A stretch of DNA of 24,534 nt from Anaerolineae bacterium. GTDB lineage: Bacteria > Chloroflexota > Anaerolineae > J102. Both the position numbers and the translations under genes were made by a program. Of the stretch, positions 6,376 through 14,782 are shown piece by piece. The DNA is taken from NCBI GenBank assembly GCA_026992375.1, contig JALXAF010000141.1:1-24534 (forward strand), in the 5' to 3' direction. Position 1 is the stretch's first letter; each line of letters opens with the position of its first letter. Under the pieces are notes generated by a model. That model ran no database searches and was not told where the DNA came from. It saw nothing but the letters and a program-made list of their open reading frames with translations.

Positions 6376-7008
6376 TCATTTATCCGAGGAGGGGACGGGC
6401 GCGAGGCCTTGACATCGCCTCAGACGGGGGAGCAGCATGGGCACGCGCTGGCGATATGCGTCGTAAACAGGCCCGAACTCGGCGCGCAGGCCCGTTTCTT
6501 CGTGCTTTGCGCCAAAGTAAAAGTAGAGGGTAAAGAGAACGGCGAGGGTCAGGCCATTGCGGGTGAGGGCGGGCGAAAGCCAGATCAGGGGCAGGCTGAA
6601 GAAGTAGATGGGATGCCGCACCAGGCAGTAAAGGCCCGAAAGCCGCATGGGCTCCTTGTGATCGGGGCTCCAGCCAGGTCGGAGCTGGGCCAGGCCCGCG
6701 TACTCGCCCACATCGGTCTCGAAGACCGCAGCGACGAGCCCAACCAGTCCTGCGAGCTGCGCCCCGCGCATCAGCCAGCCCCAGGGCGCGGGCGCGCCCC
6801 ACAAGGCGCGGTCGGGCGTCAGCCAATAGGCAGCGAAGACGGGCACAAAGCTAAGCGTGGCGAAAATGTTATAGCCCAGACGATACCAGCGATAGGTCTT
6901 GTCGCCGAAACGTCGGCGAAACCGCCCCTTGATGCGATAATCAGCGAGAATGCTGTGAAGGACCGCCCAGACCAAAAAGACCAGCGTGATGAGGAAAACG
7001 CTCTGCAT
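6376..7008 (-). CDS. Isoprenylcysteine carboxyl methyltransferase / NnrU-like membrane protein
   Basis: The 210-residue product has about five hydrophobic segments and the C-terminal signature of the ICMT/PEMT membrane methyltransferase group: GLYCLVRHPIYFFSLPL followed by KHEETGLRAEFGPVYDAY and a VPMLLP end. In characterised relatives the RHP and E-E residues bind S-adenosylmethionine. The substrate in bacteria is generally unknown and cannot be inferred here. ATG 7008 is chosen over an upstream TTG (7026): a promoter (7015-7043) has its -10 ending six bases before this ATG, implying a leaderless mRNA. The stop overlaps a possible trmFO start as ATGA, so the two genes are probably cotranscribed and may be translationally coupled. 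Confidence 0.82.
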   Translation of the reverse strand: MQSVFLITLVFLVWAVLHSILADYRIKGRFRRRFGDKTYRWYRLGYNIFATLSFVPVFAAYWLTPDRALWGAPAPWGWLMRGAQLAGLVGLVAAVFETDVGEYAGLAQLRPGWSPDHKEPMRLSGLYCLVRHPIYFFSLPLIWLSPALTRNGLTLAVLFTLYFYFGAKHEETGLRAEFGPVYDAYRQRVPMLLPRLRRCQGLAPVPSSDK

Positions 7009-7014
7009 ATCGCC

Positions 7015-7043
7015 ATTGTAGTGCAAGAGAGCGCGATGGGCAA
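7015..7043 (-). promoter_or_regulatory. Promoter of the ICMT-like gene and trmFO, leaderless arrangement
   Basis: On the minus strand TTGCCC (7043-7038), a 17-base spacer and TACAAT (7020-7015) are followed by only six bases before ATG 7008. Transcription would start at or next to the start codon. Confidence 0.55.
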
Positions 7044-7321
7044 GACGGCTTCGGGTCGGTTCGGGACATTTTCAAAGTCGTGATAGAATACAGCATGTGA
7101 TTTCGAGACGCTCCAATTTCTGGTGACATTTATCGTATCTTTTCAGCGATATTTCCGTCTTAAGTGAATAAGCGCATTCTTCCCCCTTCGCCAATCGCTA
7201 TCGAACCGCGCAGAGGGGCCACAGGATGACCGAAAAACGAAGACGAAGGATGGGAAGACCGCCTCGCCTCAATTCCCCCATTTTCCATCGAAGCGCCGTC
7301 CCTGGCATTCATTCCTGATTC
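7044..7321. other. Intergenic region before the PBP gene
   Basis: The 278 bases between two divergent genes hold no convincing gene, repeat or terminator. A TAGAAT at 7084-7089 could be a -10 for the PBP gene, but its -35 is poor. No Shine-Dalgarno is seen before 7322. Confidence 0.4.
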
Positions 7322-9670
7322 ATGACAATGGCGTATCCTCCACGATATCGACGATGGCTGCGCACGACGCTGCGTGCATTTCTGACGCTAGGATTGCTGT
7401 TGGTCAGCATAGTCGCCCCGCCCGTCTCTGCCAATGAAAATCCGACGGCGGGGCCGGACGCGGCCCGGGTCGTCTCGATGATCACCTGGCTCAGCGACGA
7501 GACGCCATTTCAGACCACGCGCATTTATGACCGTCGCGGGGAGGTTCTGGCCGAGTTCGATGATCTGGGGCGGCGCACCATCGTTGGCTATGACGAAATC
7601 CCCGATTTTTTGATCCAGGCGACTATCGCCACAGAAGATCGACGTTTTTATGTCCACCACGGCGTCGATTATTTCGCTATTGTGCGGGCGGCCTGGCAAA
7701 ATTCGCAGGCCGAGGAGATCGTTTCGGGCGGAAGCACCATCACCCAGCAACTGGCCCGGCTGCTCTTTATGCCGCCAAACGAGCGTTATGAGCAGACTCT
7801 GACGCGTAAAATGAAAGAAGCGCAATTGGCCATCGATCTCGAACGGTATTACACCAAGGAAGAGATCCTCGCCATGTATCTGAACATGGTCTACTATGGT
7901 CATCGGGCGTATGGCGCGGCGGCAGCGGCCGAGGCTTATTTCAACAAGCCTCTATCCGAATTGACGCCCGCGGAATGCGCTGTGCTGGCGGGATTGCCCC
8001 AATCGCCAGTGCAATACGACCCGCTGCTGCATCCTCAGGCTGCGATGGAGCGACAGAAAGTGGTGCTTTCACTGATGGTCGAAGCGGGCGTCATCAACGA
8101 ATCTCAGGCCTCGGCGATTCAGGCGCAGCCGGTGCATTTTCAGCCCTATCAGCGCCCGCCCAACCGGGCCCCTCACTTCGTCGATTACATCCGCTCCATT
8201 CTCATCGAACGATTTGGCTCCGAGAGCATTCATTGGGGCTATCAGGCGCACACCTCGTTGGATGTGCGCTATCAGGCTCTGGCGGAGCGCATCGCCCGGG
8301 CTCAGGTGCAATCGGTGGGAGAAAAATATCATCTCAACAACGCCGCGGTGGTCATCCTGAATCCGGTGGATGGCGGCATTCTGGCCATGGTTGGCAGCGT
8401 CGATTTCTACAACAAGGAGATCGACGGGCAAGTGAATATGGCCATCGAGCCGCGGCAGCCGGGCTCTTCCATCAAGCCCGTGCTCTACGCAGCGGCTTTC
8501 GATCGAGGCTGGAGTCCGGCGTCGGTCATCTGGGATCAGCCGGTGAGTTATAAACTGGCCGGGTCGCTGCGCTACACACCCCACAACATCACATGGCGCT
8601 ATTACGGGCCTTTGCGGCTGCGCATGGCGCTATCGAACTCCCTGAATGTGCCCGCTGTAAAGCTGTTGGATCAGGTTGGCGTTCCGGCGATGCTGGATAC
8701 GGCGAAGAAGCTGGGGATCGAAGCGTGGCGTAAACCCGCCAGTGAATATGGTCTCTCTCTGGCGGTGGGCGGCTACGAGGTTCCCCTGCTGGAGCTGACT
8801 CACGCCTTCGCCACCATCGCCCACGAAGGCGTTTACACGCCCCTGCATCCCATCATGCTGCTGGAGGATGGCAGCGGGAAGGTGATTTATCGGGCGGAGC
8901 CGCAAAAGGAGCAGCGACGCGCCATCTCGGCCGTGGCCGCCTATCAACTCGCCAGCGTGCTCAGCGACGCCCGCGCCCGCAACATGATGTTCCGGCGTCC
9001 TTCGCCTCTGGACACCAGCCAGATCACCGCTGTGAAGACGGGCACCACCGATGGCTGGCGGGATAATCTAACGGTGGGTTTCACGCGCTATCTCGCGGTG
9101 GGCGTGTGGACGGGCAACAGCGATGGTCGGCCCATGAGCAAGGCCATCGGTCTTTACACCGCGGGCCCCATCTGGCACGACGTGATGGAGGCGGTGTGGG
9201 CCAATCCCGCCCTGTTCGATGTGTTGGGCCACACTCGAGCCTCCCTGCCCCAGGGCTTCGCGCCGCCTCCTAATGTGCGTACCATTCCCGTCTGCGACTG
9301 GATGCCAGGCAAGTTCAATCCCAGATGTCCGCGAATGCTGGAGGAGGTGTTCCCTGTCGATGCCGCCAGGCTCCCTCCTGCGGGCCGTCTGCGGGGATAT
9401 TGTCTGCCCGCGGGCGCCGAAGACGCGCCCGCCGAAAGCTATTTCCTCGCGCTGCCGAAAGATAACGCACAGGCCGCCCGGGCCCGAAGCTGGATGCGCC
9501 GTCGATTTGGGCGCAAGGTGCAAGACCTGGCGGATTGTGACACGACGCCCCGGGTGCGGCGCCTGGTGCAGCAACCAGAGCTGCCGCCGCCGCGGCAACT
9601 CGTAAAGCTCCCCGACGAGAATAACGCTGCGGCGATCAACGCCAAATCGTCAACGCAGGACGGAGATTGA
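7322..9670 (+). CDS. Class A penicillin-binding protein (transglycosylase and transpeptidase)
   Basis: This bifunctional peptidoglycan synthase acts outside the membrane. One hydrophobic segment lies at residues 18-36. The GT51 glycosyltransferase domain is about residues 70-250, with ATEDRRFYVHHG (catalytic E105) and GGSTITQQLARLLF. The transpeptidase domain is about 330-640, with SSIK (S382 and K385), SLN (440-442) and KTGTT (from K572). The length of 782 residues fits the PBP1A group. A C-terminal tail of about 130 residues after the transpeptidase is Pro- and Arg-rich with four cysteines. ATG 7322 and ATG 7328 are both possible starts. The hydrophobic segment ends VSA-NE, which resembles a signal peptidase I site, so cleavage is not excluded. 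A LysM lipoprotein starts six bases after the stop. Confidence 0.95.
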   Translation: MTMAYPPRYRRWLRTTLRAFLTLGLLLVSIVAPPVSANENPTAGPDAARVVSMITWLSDETPFQTTRIYDRRGEVLAEFDDLGRRTIVGYDEIPDFLIQATIATEDRRFYVHHGVDYFAIVRAAWQNSQAEEIVSGGSTITQQLARLLFMPPNERYEQTLTRKMKEAQLAIDLERYYTKEEILAMYLNMVYYGHRAYGAAAAAEAYFNKPLSELTPAECAVLAGLPQSPVQYDPLLHPQAAMERQKVVLSLMVEAGVINESQASAIQAQPVHFQPYQRPPNRAPHFVDYIRSILIERFGSESIHWGYQAHTSLDVRYQALAERIARAQVQSVGEKYHLNNAAVVILNPVDGGILAMVGSVDFYNKEIDGQVNMAIEPRQPGSSIKPVLYAAAFDRGWSPASVIWDQPVSYKLAGSLRYTPHNITWRYYGPLRLRMALSNSLNVPAVKLLDQVGVPAMLDTAKKLGIEAWRKPASEYGLSLAVGGYEVPLLELTHAFATIAHEGVYTPLHPIMLLEDGSGKVIYRAEPQKEQRRAISAVAAYQLASVLSDARARNMMFRRPSPLDTSQITAVKTGTTDGWRDNLTVGFTRYLAVGVWTGNSDGRPMSKAIGLYTAGPIWHDVMEAVWANPALFDVLGHTRASLPQGFAPPPNVRTIPVCDWMPGKFNPRCPRMLEEVFPVDAARLPPAGRLRGYCLPAGAEDAPAESYFLALPKDNAQAARARSWMRRRFGRKVQDLADCDTTPRVRRLVQQPELPPPRQLVKLPDENNAAAINAKSSTQDGD

Positions 9671-9676
9671 CGGATC

Positions 9677-10195
9677 ATGAAGCGGGCGATTTTCTTCCTT
9701 ATCATCGTCACATGGCTGCTGACGGCCTGCAACGACTGGCCGCCCAGTCCGCCCACAAACGAGACGCCGGCCGTCCAGATCGAAACGCCCGTCGCGCCCA
9801 CGCCGCGCTACTACGAGGTGCAGCCAGGCGATACGCTGTGGGCGATAGCAAAAAAGACGGGCGTGGATGTGGACGCGCTGGCGATTGTGAACGAGCTGAA
9901 GGACCCGGATGAACTGCATCCCGGCGACAAGTTGTTGATCTCGGACAAGGTGACTGTCTCGGGCAAGATTCTGCCCACCCCGACCCCAACGCCCATTCCC
10001 TGCCTGCACGGCTGCGTTCAGCCGCCAACAGGATGCAAGATCAAAGGTTATGCAGCGCGGCTGGACGGCATGAAGCTGTATGTGCTGCCTGGAGATGAAA
10101 TCTATGCAGCGCAGCGGGCTGATACGTGGTTCTGCCGCGAGCAGGACGCCCGCAACGACGGCTGGCTGCACTGGACTCCCACCGGCCCGGAATGA
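9677..10195 (+). CDS. LysM lipoprotein with C-terminal 'sunset'-like domain
   Basis: A lipoprotein signal (MKRAIFFLIIVTWLLTAC) places the lipidated cysteine at residue 18. A LysM domain spans about residues 44-89 (YYEVQPGDTLWAIAKKTG to LHPGDKLLI) and should bind glycan chains of peptidoglycan. A Pro/Thr linker (PTPTPTPIP) leads to a Cys-containing C-terminal domain (about 112-170) with GCKIKGYAARLDGMKLYVLP and TWFCREQDARNDGW, resembling the 'sunset' domain found on secreted bacterial proteins. It starts six bases after the PBP stop with GGAG upstream, so the two genes form an operon. I infer a structural or recruiting role at the wall beside the PBP; no catalytic motif is visible. Confidence 0.88.
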   Translation: MKRAIFFLIIVTWLLTACNDWPPSPPTNETPAVQIETPVAPTPRYYEVQPGDTLWAIAKKTGVDVDALAIVNELKDPDELHPGDKLLISDKVTVSGKILPTPTPTPIPCLHGCVQPPTGCKIKGYAARLDGMKLYVLPGDEIYAAQRADTWFCREQDARNDGWLHWTPTGPE

Positions 10196-10503
10196 TCCGG
10201 TCATGTTTGGACAGTTTGTGTTATGTCCGTAAGCCTTGCGGCTCAATCGGTCATAGTGGCGTTCGCCACGTCCGCCCGGCATCTCACCCCCTGAAATCCA
10301 AAAGAACCAGCCTTGCTCGGCAGAGTCTGGCCTCCTCCCCGGCCCTCCTCCGCCAGTCGCTTCGCTCCTTTGCAGAGGAGGGAGCCGCTGGTTTGCAGAA
10401 AAATTTTTCAGGCAAAGATTTTATCCGTGGTTCCTCGTATCCGTGCCGAGTGAACGGGGCCATGTCAGCAGTTACAAAAGAAAAGTGATTTTCAGACGCT
10501 TGC
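10196..10503. other. Intergenic region with hairpin and C/T-rich inverted repeats
   Basis: Between two convergent genes lie a tight hairpin GTGGC-GTTC-GCCAC (10256-10269, no T-run), and a segment bounded by AACCAGC (10305-10311) and GCTGGTT (10387-10393). Inside that segment CCCTCCTC and GAGGAGGG pair. The stretch 10331-10356 resembles 4818-4843 (about 21 of 26 bases), suggesting another dispersed repeat. No T-rich terminator for either flanking gene and no supported gene is seen. Confidence 0.5.
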
Positions 10504-11133
10504 TTACAACACCGCCTGCAACGCCCGCAGCAGGGGCTGGATGATATGGGCGTGAAGGCGGTAGCTGGCGCGATTGACGATGAGCACGGCCTGCGAAGGC
10601 ATGATCTCCCGCAATTCCACCAGATTGTTGGCCCGCAGGGTTTCACCTGTCTGCACCACATCCACGATGAGATCGGCCAGATCGACCAGGGGGCCCAATT
10701 CCACCGATCCATTGAGGTAGATGAACTCGGCGGAGACACCGCGGCCGCGGAAGTATTGCTCGGCCAATCGCGGATATTTGGTGGCCACACGCGGGCTGAT
10801 TTCCAGGCGTAGTGGATGCTCCGGACGGTCTGCGGGCGCGGCCACCGAAAGTCGACAGTGGCCAAATGGCAGCAGCAGCGGCTCATACACATCCGCGGCC
10901 CGTTCTCGCACGGCATCCAGCCCGGCGATGCCAATGTCCGCCGCGCCCTGTTCTACGAAAACCGGCGTGTCCATGGGCTTGACCAGCAGGTAGTTGAGAC
11001 TGCCGTCGATGCTGGGGATGACGAGCTTGCGATCATCCACCGAACGCGGCGGCGACCACCCGGCGCGTCGCAGCCAGGTGAGGGATTCATCGGCCATGCG
11101 GCCTTTGGGAAGAGCAATGGTGAGGGCGGACAT
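10504..11133 (-). CDS. hisG: ATP phosphoribosyltransferase, short form catalytic subunit
   Basis: HisG catalyses the first step of histidine synthesis, joining ATP and PRPP. The 209-residue length and absence of a C-terminal regulatory domain mark the short form (HisGS), which needs HisZ. It begins LTIALPKGRM and contains the PRPP-binding loop DLIVDVVQTGETLRANNL. GAADIGIAGLD, which helps form the active site, is also present. hisZ ends six bases upstream on the same strand, confirming the hetero-octameric type. No other histidine genes are in the window. No clear Shine-Dalgarno is seen, so coupling to hisZ translation is likely. Confidence 0.95.
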   Translation of the reverse strand: MSALTIALPKGRMADESLTWLRRAGWSPPRSVDDRKLVIPSIDGSLNYLLVKPMDTPVFVEQGAADIGIAGLDAVRERAADVYEPLLLPFGHCRLSVAAPADRPEHPLRLEISPRVATKYPRLAEQYFRGRGVSAEFIYLNGSVELGPLVDLADLIVDVVQTGETLRANNLVELREIMPSQAVLIVNRASYRLHAHIIQPLLRALQAVL

Positions 11134-11139
11134 AGGCGT

Positions 11140-12384
11140 TCAGAGTTCAGAGACGAGTCGAGGCGATGCCACCGCATCCAGCCAATCGTCGATGGGGAGG
11201 GTACGCGTGCCACGAGGGTCTTCAAGAGTCACCGAGCCATCGCATTCGCAATAGACGCGCAGGGGATAGCGGGCGGGGACTTCGGGCCCGAGCGCGATGG
11301 CGGCGCTGAGGCCCGCGGCGCGTGCAGTCCGGGCCAGTTCGATGTGCTCACCACACTCGCAGGGCAGGATAAGAAGATCGGGCAGCGGGTCGGCAGGGGG
11401 CCCCCCTTGCCGCGTCTGGGCCAGCAGCAGACGATCGATGTAGAAAGCGCAGCCCACGGCGGGCAAGTCCGGCCCGAATTCGCCCACGAGATTGTCATAG
11501 CGGCCGCCGTTGACAACAGAGAAGCCGATGCCGGGCGTGTAGGCCTTGAAGGTGATGCCGGTGTAGTAATCCATGGCCCGCACATCCGCTAGATCGATAT
11601 CGAAAAAGCGTTTGACCCCATAGTGATCCAGCCGGACTTCGACCGCTTCCAGCCGGGCCACGGCGTCCAGCATTTGAGGATTAAGGGCCAATGCGCGGGC
11701 CTGGCTCAAAACGCCATCCCCCTGGGGCCCCGATAACGCCAACAGCCCCAGCACCGCGTCCCGCTCGGGGGGGATCAGCGACCAGGCGTCGGCCAACGCC
11801 CGCACATCATCCAGGCTCTTGCGATCCAGAGCGTTTTGCAGTCGGGCGATGGCCGCGTCATCCAGTCGCAGATGGGCGATGAGACCGTGGAAGTAGCCCA
11901 GATGTCCGAGACTGAAACGGAATTCGGCGAGGCCCACAGTCTGCAGGGCCAGCGCGGCCAGCGCCAGCACCTCGGCGTCGGCGTCGGGCGAGGCTGCGCC
12001 GATGAGTTCGACGCCCGCCTGCCAGAACTCCCGCTGGCGTCCGGCCCGAGGCTCCTCGTAGCGAAAGACGGGCCCGGCGTAGAAGTAACGCTGGGGCAGC
12101 GGCTGATCGTAGAGCTTTGAGCCGACGATGCGGGCGGTGGGGATGGTGAGATCCGGGCGCAGGGCCAAAACCCGGCCATCGCGATCGAAAAAGCGATACA
12201 GGTCTTCGGCCAATTGCCCGCCCGTCTCGGTGGTCAGGGTCTCGGCGTATTCGAAAACAGGGGGAATGATCTCGTTGTAGGCCCAGGCGCGGGCCAGCGC
12301 CCGAAGCGAAGCTTCGATCTGGCGTCGTTGCCGGGCCGGGCCGCCGAAATAGTCGGCGACGCCGCGAGGAATGGATGGAGGCAT
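11140..12384 (-). CDS. hisZ: ATP phosphoribosyltransferase regulatory subunit HisZ
   Basis: HisZ is a catalytically inactive paralogue of histidyl-tRNA synthetase that activates short HisG and mediates histidine feedback. The start MPPSIPRGVADYFGG, motif 2-like RPDLTIPTARI, the FRYEEPRAGRQREFWQAGVE block and NGGRYDNLVGEFG are all of this family. The 414-residue length, longer than the HisZ minimum, reflects a C-terminal segment (about 310-414). An upstream in-frame GTG (12393) would add three residues; ATG 12384 is chosen. Adjacent hisG and its short form rule out a true histidyl-tRNA synthetase. A TATAAA at 12407-12412 on the minus strand may be a -10 box, but the -35 is weak. Confidence 0.9.
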   Translation of the reverse strand: MPPSIPRGVADYFGGPARQRRQIEASLRALARAWAYNEIIPPVFEYAETLTTETGGQLAEDLYRFFDRDGRVLALRPDLTIPTARIVGSKLYDQPLPQRYFYAGPVFRYEEPRAGRQREFWQAGVELIGAASPDADAEVLALAALALQTVGLAEFRFSLGHLGYFHGLIAHLRLDDAAIARLQNALDRKSLDDVRALADAWSLIPPERDAVLGLLALSGPQGDGVLSQARALALNPQMLDAVARLEAVEVRLDHYGVKRFFDIDLADVRAMDYYTGITFKAYTPGIGFSVVNGGRYDNLVGEFGPDLPAVGCAFYIDRLLLAQTRQGGPPADPLPDLLILPCECGEHIELARTARAAGLSAAIALGPEVPARYPLRVYCECDGSVTLEDPRGTRTLPIDDWLDAVASPRLVSEL

Positions 12385-12537
12385 GATCAGCACCGTTTGG
12401 CGTTGTTTTATACGCTTTTGGCGTAACCGCCAGTCTTTTTATGAGCAAAGCCTGATAAAACAGAAGGCATGAGCGAGTACACGTTAATCAATAACGAATG
12501 TAAATGGAATGCCGAAATATCTGATACACACAGATTT

Positions 12538-13407
12538 TCAGGCGGCCTGCTTCTGCTTGGTCTGGCTCTGCTTCAATCGCTTGATCTTACGCGTGTAAAG
12601 CGCAATGAGATTTTCGCGATGAAGGCGGGGAGCCAAACCCTCCAGCGCAATATGTGAGATGCCACACTCTCCGACATCCAGACTCAGGAGCGCTTCCTTA
12701 CCCAATCGCCTGGCGATCACATCATCGACATGGGCTTCCAGTTTATCGAGATAGGCCAGATGCGTCTCGATGACAGTTTTCACCTCGCCCCGCAACAGCA
12801 CATCGCCGTGCCCCTGCACCAGGTCCTCCAGGGGCGACGCCTCCATCAGCTCGCGCAAGGTGCGCCGCAGATCGTTGATATCACCATAGACGAAATAGGG
12901 AATCGACATCATGGCGTCGCTGGCGAACAGCACTTTTTCTTCCCTGTAATAGACGCTGATGACGTCGGGCGCGTGGCCGGGCGCATGGCGCATGATCAAC
13001 GTGGCTCCCCCCAGCCGCACCGCCGCCTCTTTCTCCATGAGGATGGCGGGCAGGCGCAAACGCACATCAGCCAATGCGGGATTGGTTTGGCGGGCCTTGG
13101 TCAGGGCCGGGCGGGTTTGGGTGAGCAACAGTTTGCGCGAGTACAAATGCCCGATGACATCCGCTTCGGGAAACAGGTATGCGCCATAGACGTGATCGGC
13201 GTGAGAATGGGTCAGGATGATGTACTTCACGTTCGAGCGCAATCGTCGACGCACGAAATGAACAATCTCCTCCGTCTCTTCGGGATATGGCAGGGTGTCG
13301 ATCAATATGCAGCCTTCGGGAGTGGTGATCAATCCTGCATTGACTTTCGCATACATGTTGCTGCGAAAGACATAGGTATGTTCAGAGATGCGTTCTCTCA
13401 AAACCAT
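12538..13407 (-). CDS. MBL-fold metallohydrolase
   Basis: The metallo-beta-lactamase fold is shown by THSHADH (metal ligands H67, H69, D71, H72), HAPGHAPD, FASDAMM and QGHGD. Substrate is unknown: the fold covers lactonases, glyoxalase II, persulfide dioxygenases, ribonucleases and others. The frame is open up to 13602, but ATG 13407 (289 residues) is preferred because GGAG lies ten bases upstream and the promoter at 13454-13482 falls inside the longer frame. ATG 13434 is an alternative. The C-terminus is basic and Gln-rich (KRLKQSQTKQKQAA). hisZ follows after about 150 bases on the same strand, so readthrough is possible, but no functional link to histidine synthesis is evident. Confidence 0.85.
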   Translation of the reverse strand: MVLRERISEHTYVFRSNMYAKVNAGLITTPEGCILIDTLPYPEETEEIVHFVRRRLRSNVKYIILTHSHADHVYGAYLFPEADVIGHLYSRKLLLTQTRPALTKARQTNPALADVRLRLPAILMEKEAAVRLGGATLIMRHAPGHAPDVISVYYREEKVLFASDAMMSIPYFVYGDINDLRRTLRELMEASPLEDLVQGHGDVLLRGEVKTVIETHLAYLDKLEAHVDDVIARRLGKEALLSLDVGECGISHIALEGLAPRLHRENLIALYTRKIKRLKQSQTKQKQAA

Positions 13408-13453
13408 AAAGTAATGACTCCGGAATGAAACCATGTGAGGGACAGGACACTGA

Positions 13454-13482
13454 AGCATACCACAAACTGAACCAGGAATCAA
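13454..13482 (-). promoter_or_regulatory. Promoter of the MBL-fold hydrolase gene
   Basis: On the minus strand TTGATT (13482-13477), a 17-base spacer and TATGCT (13459-13454) fit a sigma-70 promoter, with a start site near 13447 and a leader of about 40 bases to ATG 13407. Confidence 0.55.
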
Positions 13483-13491
13483 TGCTTTGTG

Positions 13492-13512
13492 TAACAATAA
13501 CAATAACAACAA
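13492..13512. repeat. TAACAA microsatellite
   Basis: Three TAACAA units followed by CAA-rich sequence sit just upstream of the MBL hydrolase promoter. The A/T-rich tract could act as an upstream promoter element. Confidence 0.6.
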
Positions 13513-13578
13513 ATCCAATTTAATGAAAAGCATTCCGCCTGCTTTTCGCCAGGCGTGCGCGATGTGCGGGAAATGAGA

Positions 13579-13584
13579 TAAAAT
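13579..13584 (+). promoter_or_regulatory. Possible -10 box for argF
   Basis: TAAAAT lies about 50 bases upstream of the argF ATG, at a suitable place for a promoter. No good -35 is found 16-18 bases upstream, so this is tentative. Confidence 0.3.
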
Positions 13585-13634
13585 GAATAACCGACTTTTC
13601 AACCGTCTCTCATTTCTGTTTCGGAGTCATACAA

Positions 13635-14636
13635 ATGCCTTTCAACCTGCGAAATCGCAACTTCGTCAAACTTCTGGACTTCACGCCCAAGGAGATCATG
13701 TTTCTACTCGAACTCTCTGCAGATCTCAAGGCGGCCAAATATGGCGGCTATGAACAGCAGCGCCTGAGGGGCAAGAACATCGCTCTTATCTTCGAAAAAA
13801 GCTCCACGCGCACCCGCATCGCTTTCGAAGTGGCGGCATTGGATCAGGGAGCGCATGTCACCTATCTCGGGCCCACCGGTTCCCACATTGGCAAAAAAGA
13901 GACGATGAAAGACACCGCCCGGGTTCTGGGCCGGGTTTACGACGGCATCGAGTACCGCGGCTTTGCCCAGGAGAATGTGGAGATACTGGCGGAGTATGCG
14001 GGCGTGCCCGTGTGGAACGGGCTCACCGACGAATGGCACCCCACCCAGATTTTGGCCGATGCGCTCACTATGACCGAGCATAGCAACAAGCCCCTGCGGG
14101 AGATATCCTACTGTTTTCTGGGTGACGCCCGCAACAATGTGGGCAACTCGCTGCTGGTGGGAGGCGCCAAGCTGGGCATGGACGTGCGCATTTGCGCTCC
14201 CAGACATCTTTGGCCGAATGAGAAGCTGGTCGAAACATGCCAGGCTATCGCCGGACAAACTGGCGCTCGCATCACCCTGACCGAGAGCGTGGAGGACGGC
14301 GTGAGGGGTGCGGATTTTCTTTACACCGATGTTTGGGTCTCGATGGGCGAGCCCGATTCGGTGTGGGCCCAGCGCATCGAGCTGCTGCTGCCCTACCAGG
14401 TCAACGCCAAAACCATGGAAATGACCGGCAACCCCGACGTCAAATTCATGCACTGTCTGCCAGCCTTTCATAACACCGACACGCAGATGGGCAAAGACAT
14501 CTACGAAAAATTCGGCATTGAGGCCATGGAAGTCACCGATGATGTCTTCGAATCCGAAGCGTCCATCGTCTTCGATGAGGCCGAGAACCGCCTGCACACC
14601 ATCAAAGCGGTGATGATCGCCACACTGGGATATTAG
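13635..14636 (+). CDS. argF: Ornithine carbamoyltransferase
   Basis: This enzyme makes citrulline from carbamoyl phosphate and ornithine in arginine synthesis, or the reverse in catabolism. The carbamoyl-phosphate motif STRTR is at 57-61, HPTQ at 135-138, the ornithine-binding SMGE follows DVWV, and HCLPA starts at H273. The length of 333 residues and DEWHPTQ with GDARNNVGNS resemble the ArgF/ArcB group. No arginine deiminase or carbamate kinase lies nearby, so the anabolic role is the simpler reading. GGAG eight bases upstream supports ATG 13635. It stands alone, with a divergent MBL gene upstream; palindromic repeat copy B begins immediately after its stop codon. Confidence 0.95.
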   Translation: MPFNLRNRNFVKLLDFTPKEIMFLLELSADLKAAKYGGYEQQRLRGKNIALIFEKSSTRTRIAFEVAALDQGAHVTYLGPTGSHIGKKETMKDTARVLGRVYDGIEYRGFAQENVEILAEYAGVPVWNGLTDEWHPTQILADALTMTEHSNKPLREISYCFLGDARNNVGNSLLVGGAKLGMDVRICAPRHLWPNEKLVETCQAIAGQTGARITLTESVEDGVRGADFLYTDVWVSMGEPDSVWAQRIELLLPYQVNAKTMEMTGNPDVKFMHCLPAFHNTDTQMGKDIYEKFGIEAMEVTDDVFESEASIVFDEAENRLHTIKAVMIATLGY

Positions 14637-14777
14637 CGCCTTATCAATGGCATCCTGGCCCACTGGACAAGAAAATGTCTCACGCAAAGATGCTGAGCCG
14701 CAAAGGAAGAAAGAGGCAAAGAAAAACTTAGCGCCTTGGCGACTTTGCGTGAGATTAGCTTTTGGTTCCGGCTTGTC
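14637..14777 (+). repeat. Palindromic repeat element, copy B, after argF
   Basis: Ends match copy A (4845-4970) in the same orientation. The inner arms TCTCACGCAAAG (14678-14689) and CTTTGCGTGAGA (14743-14754) enclose a 53-base core. The reverse complement of this core begins with a stretch nearly identical to the whole 36-base core of copy A (34 of 37 aligned columns). A further inverted pair, TTAGCGCC (14633-14640) and GGCGCTAA (14785-14792), frames the element; the first includes the argF stop codon. Confidence 0.85.
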
Positions 14778-14782
14778 CGAGT

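Noticed and set aside
11140..12384. Histidyl-tRNA synthetase
   Set aside because: The adjacent short-form hisG and the divergent C-terminal part indicate the regulatory paralogue HisZ.
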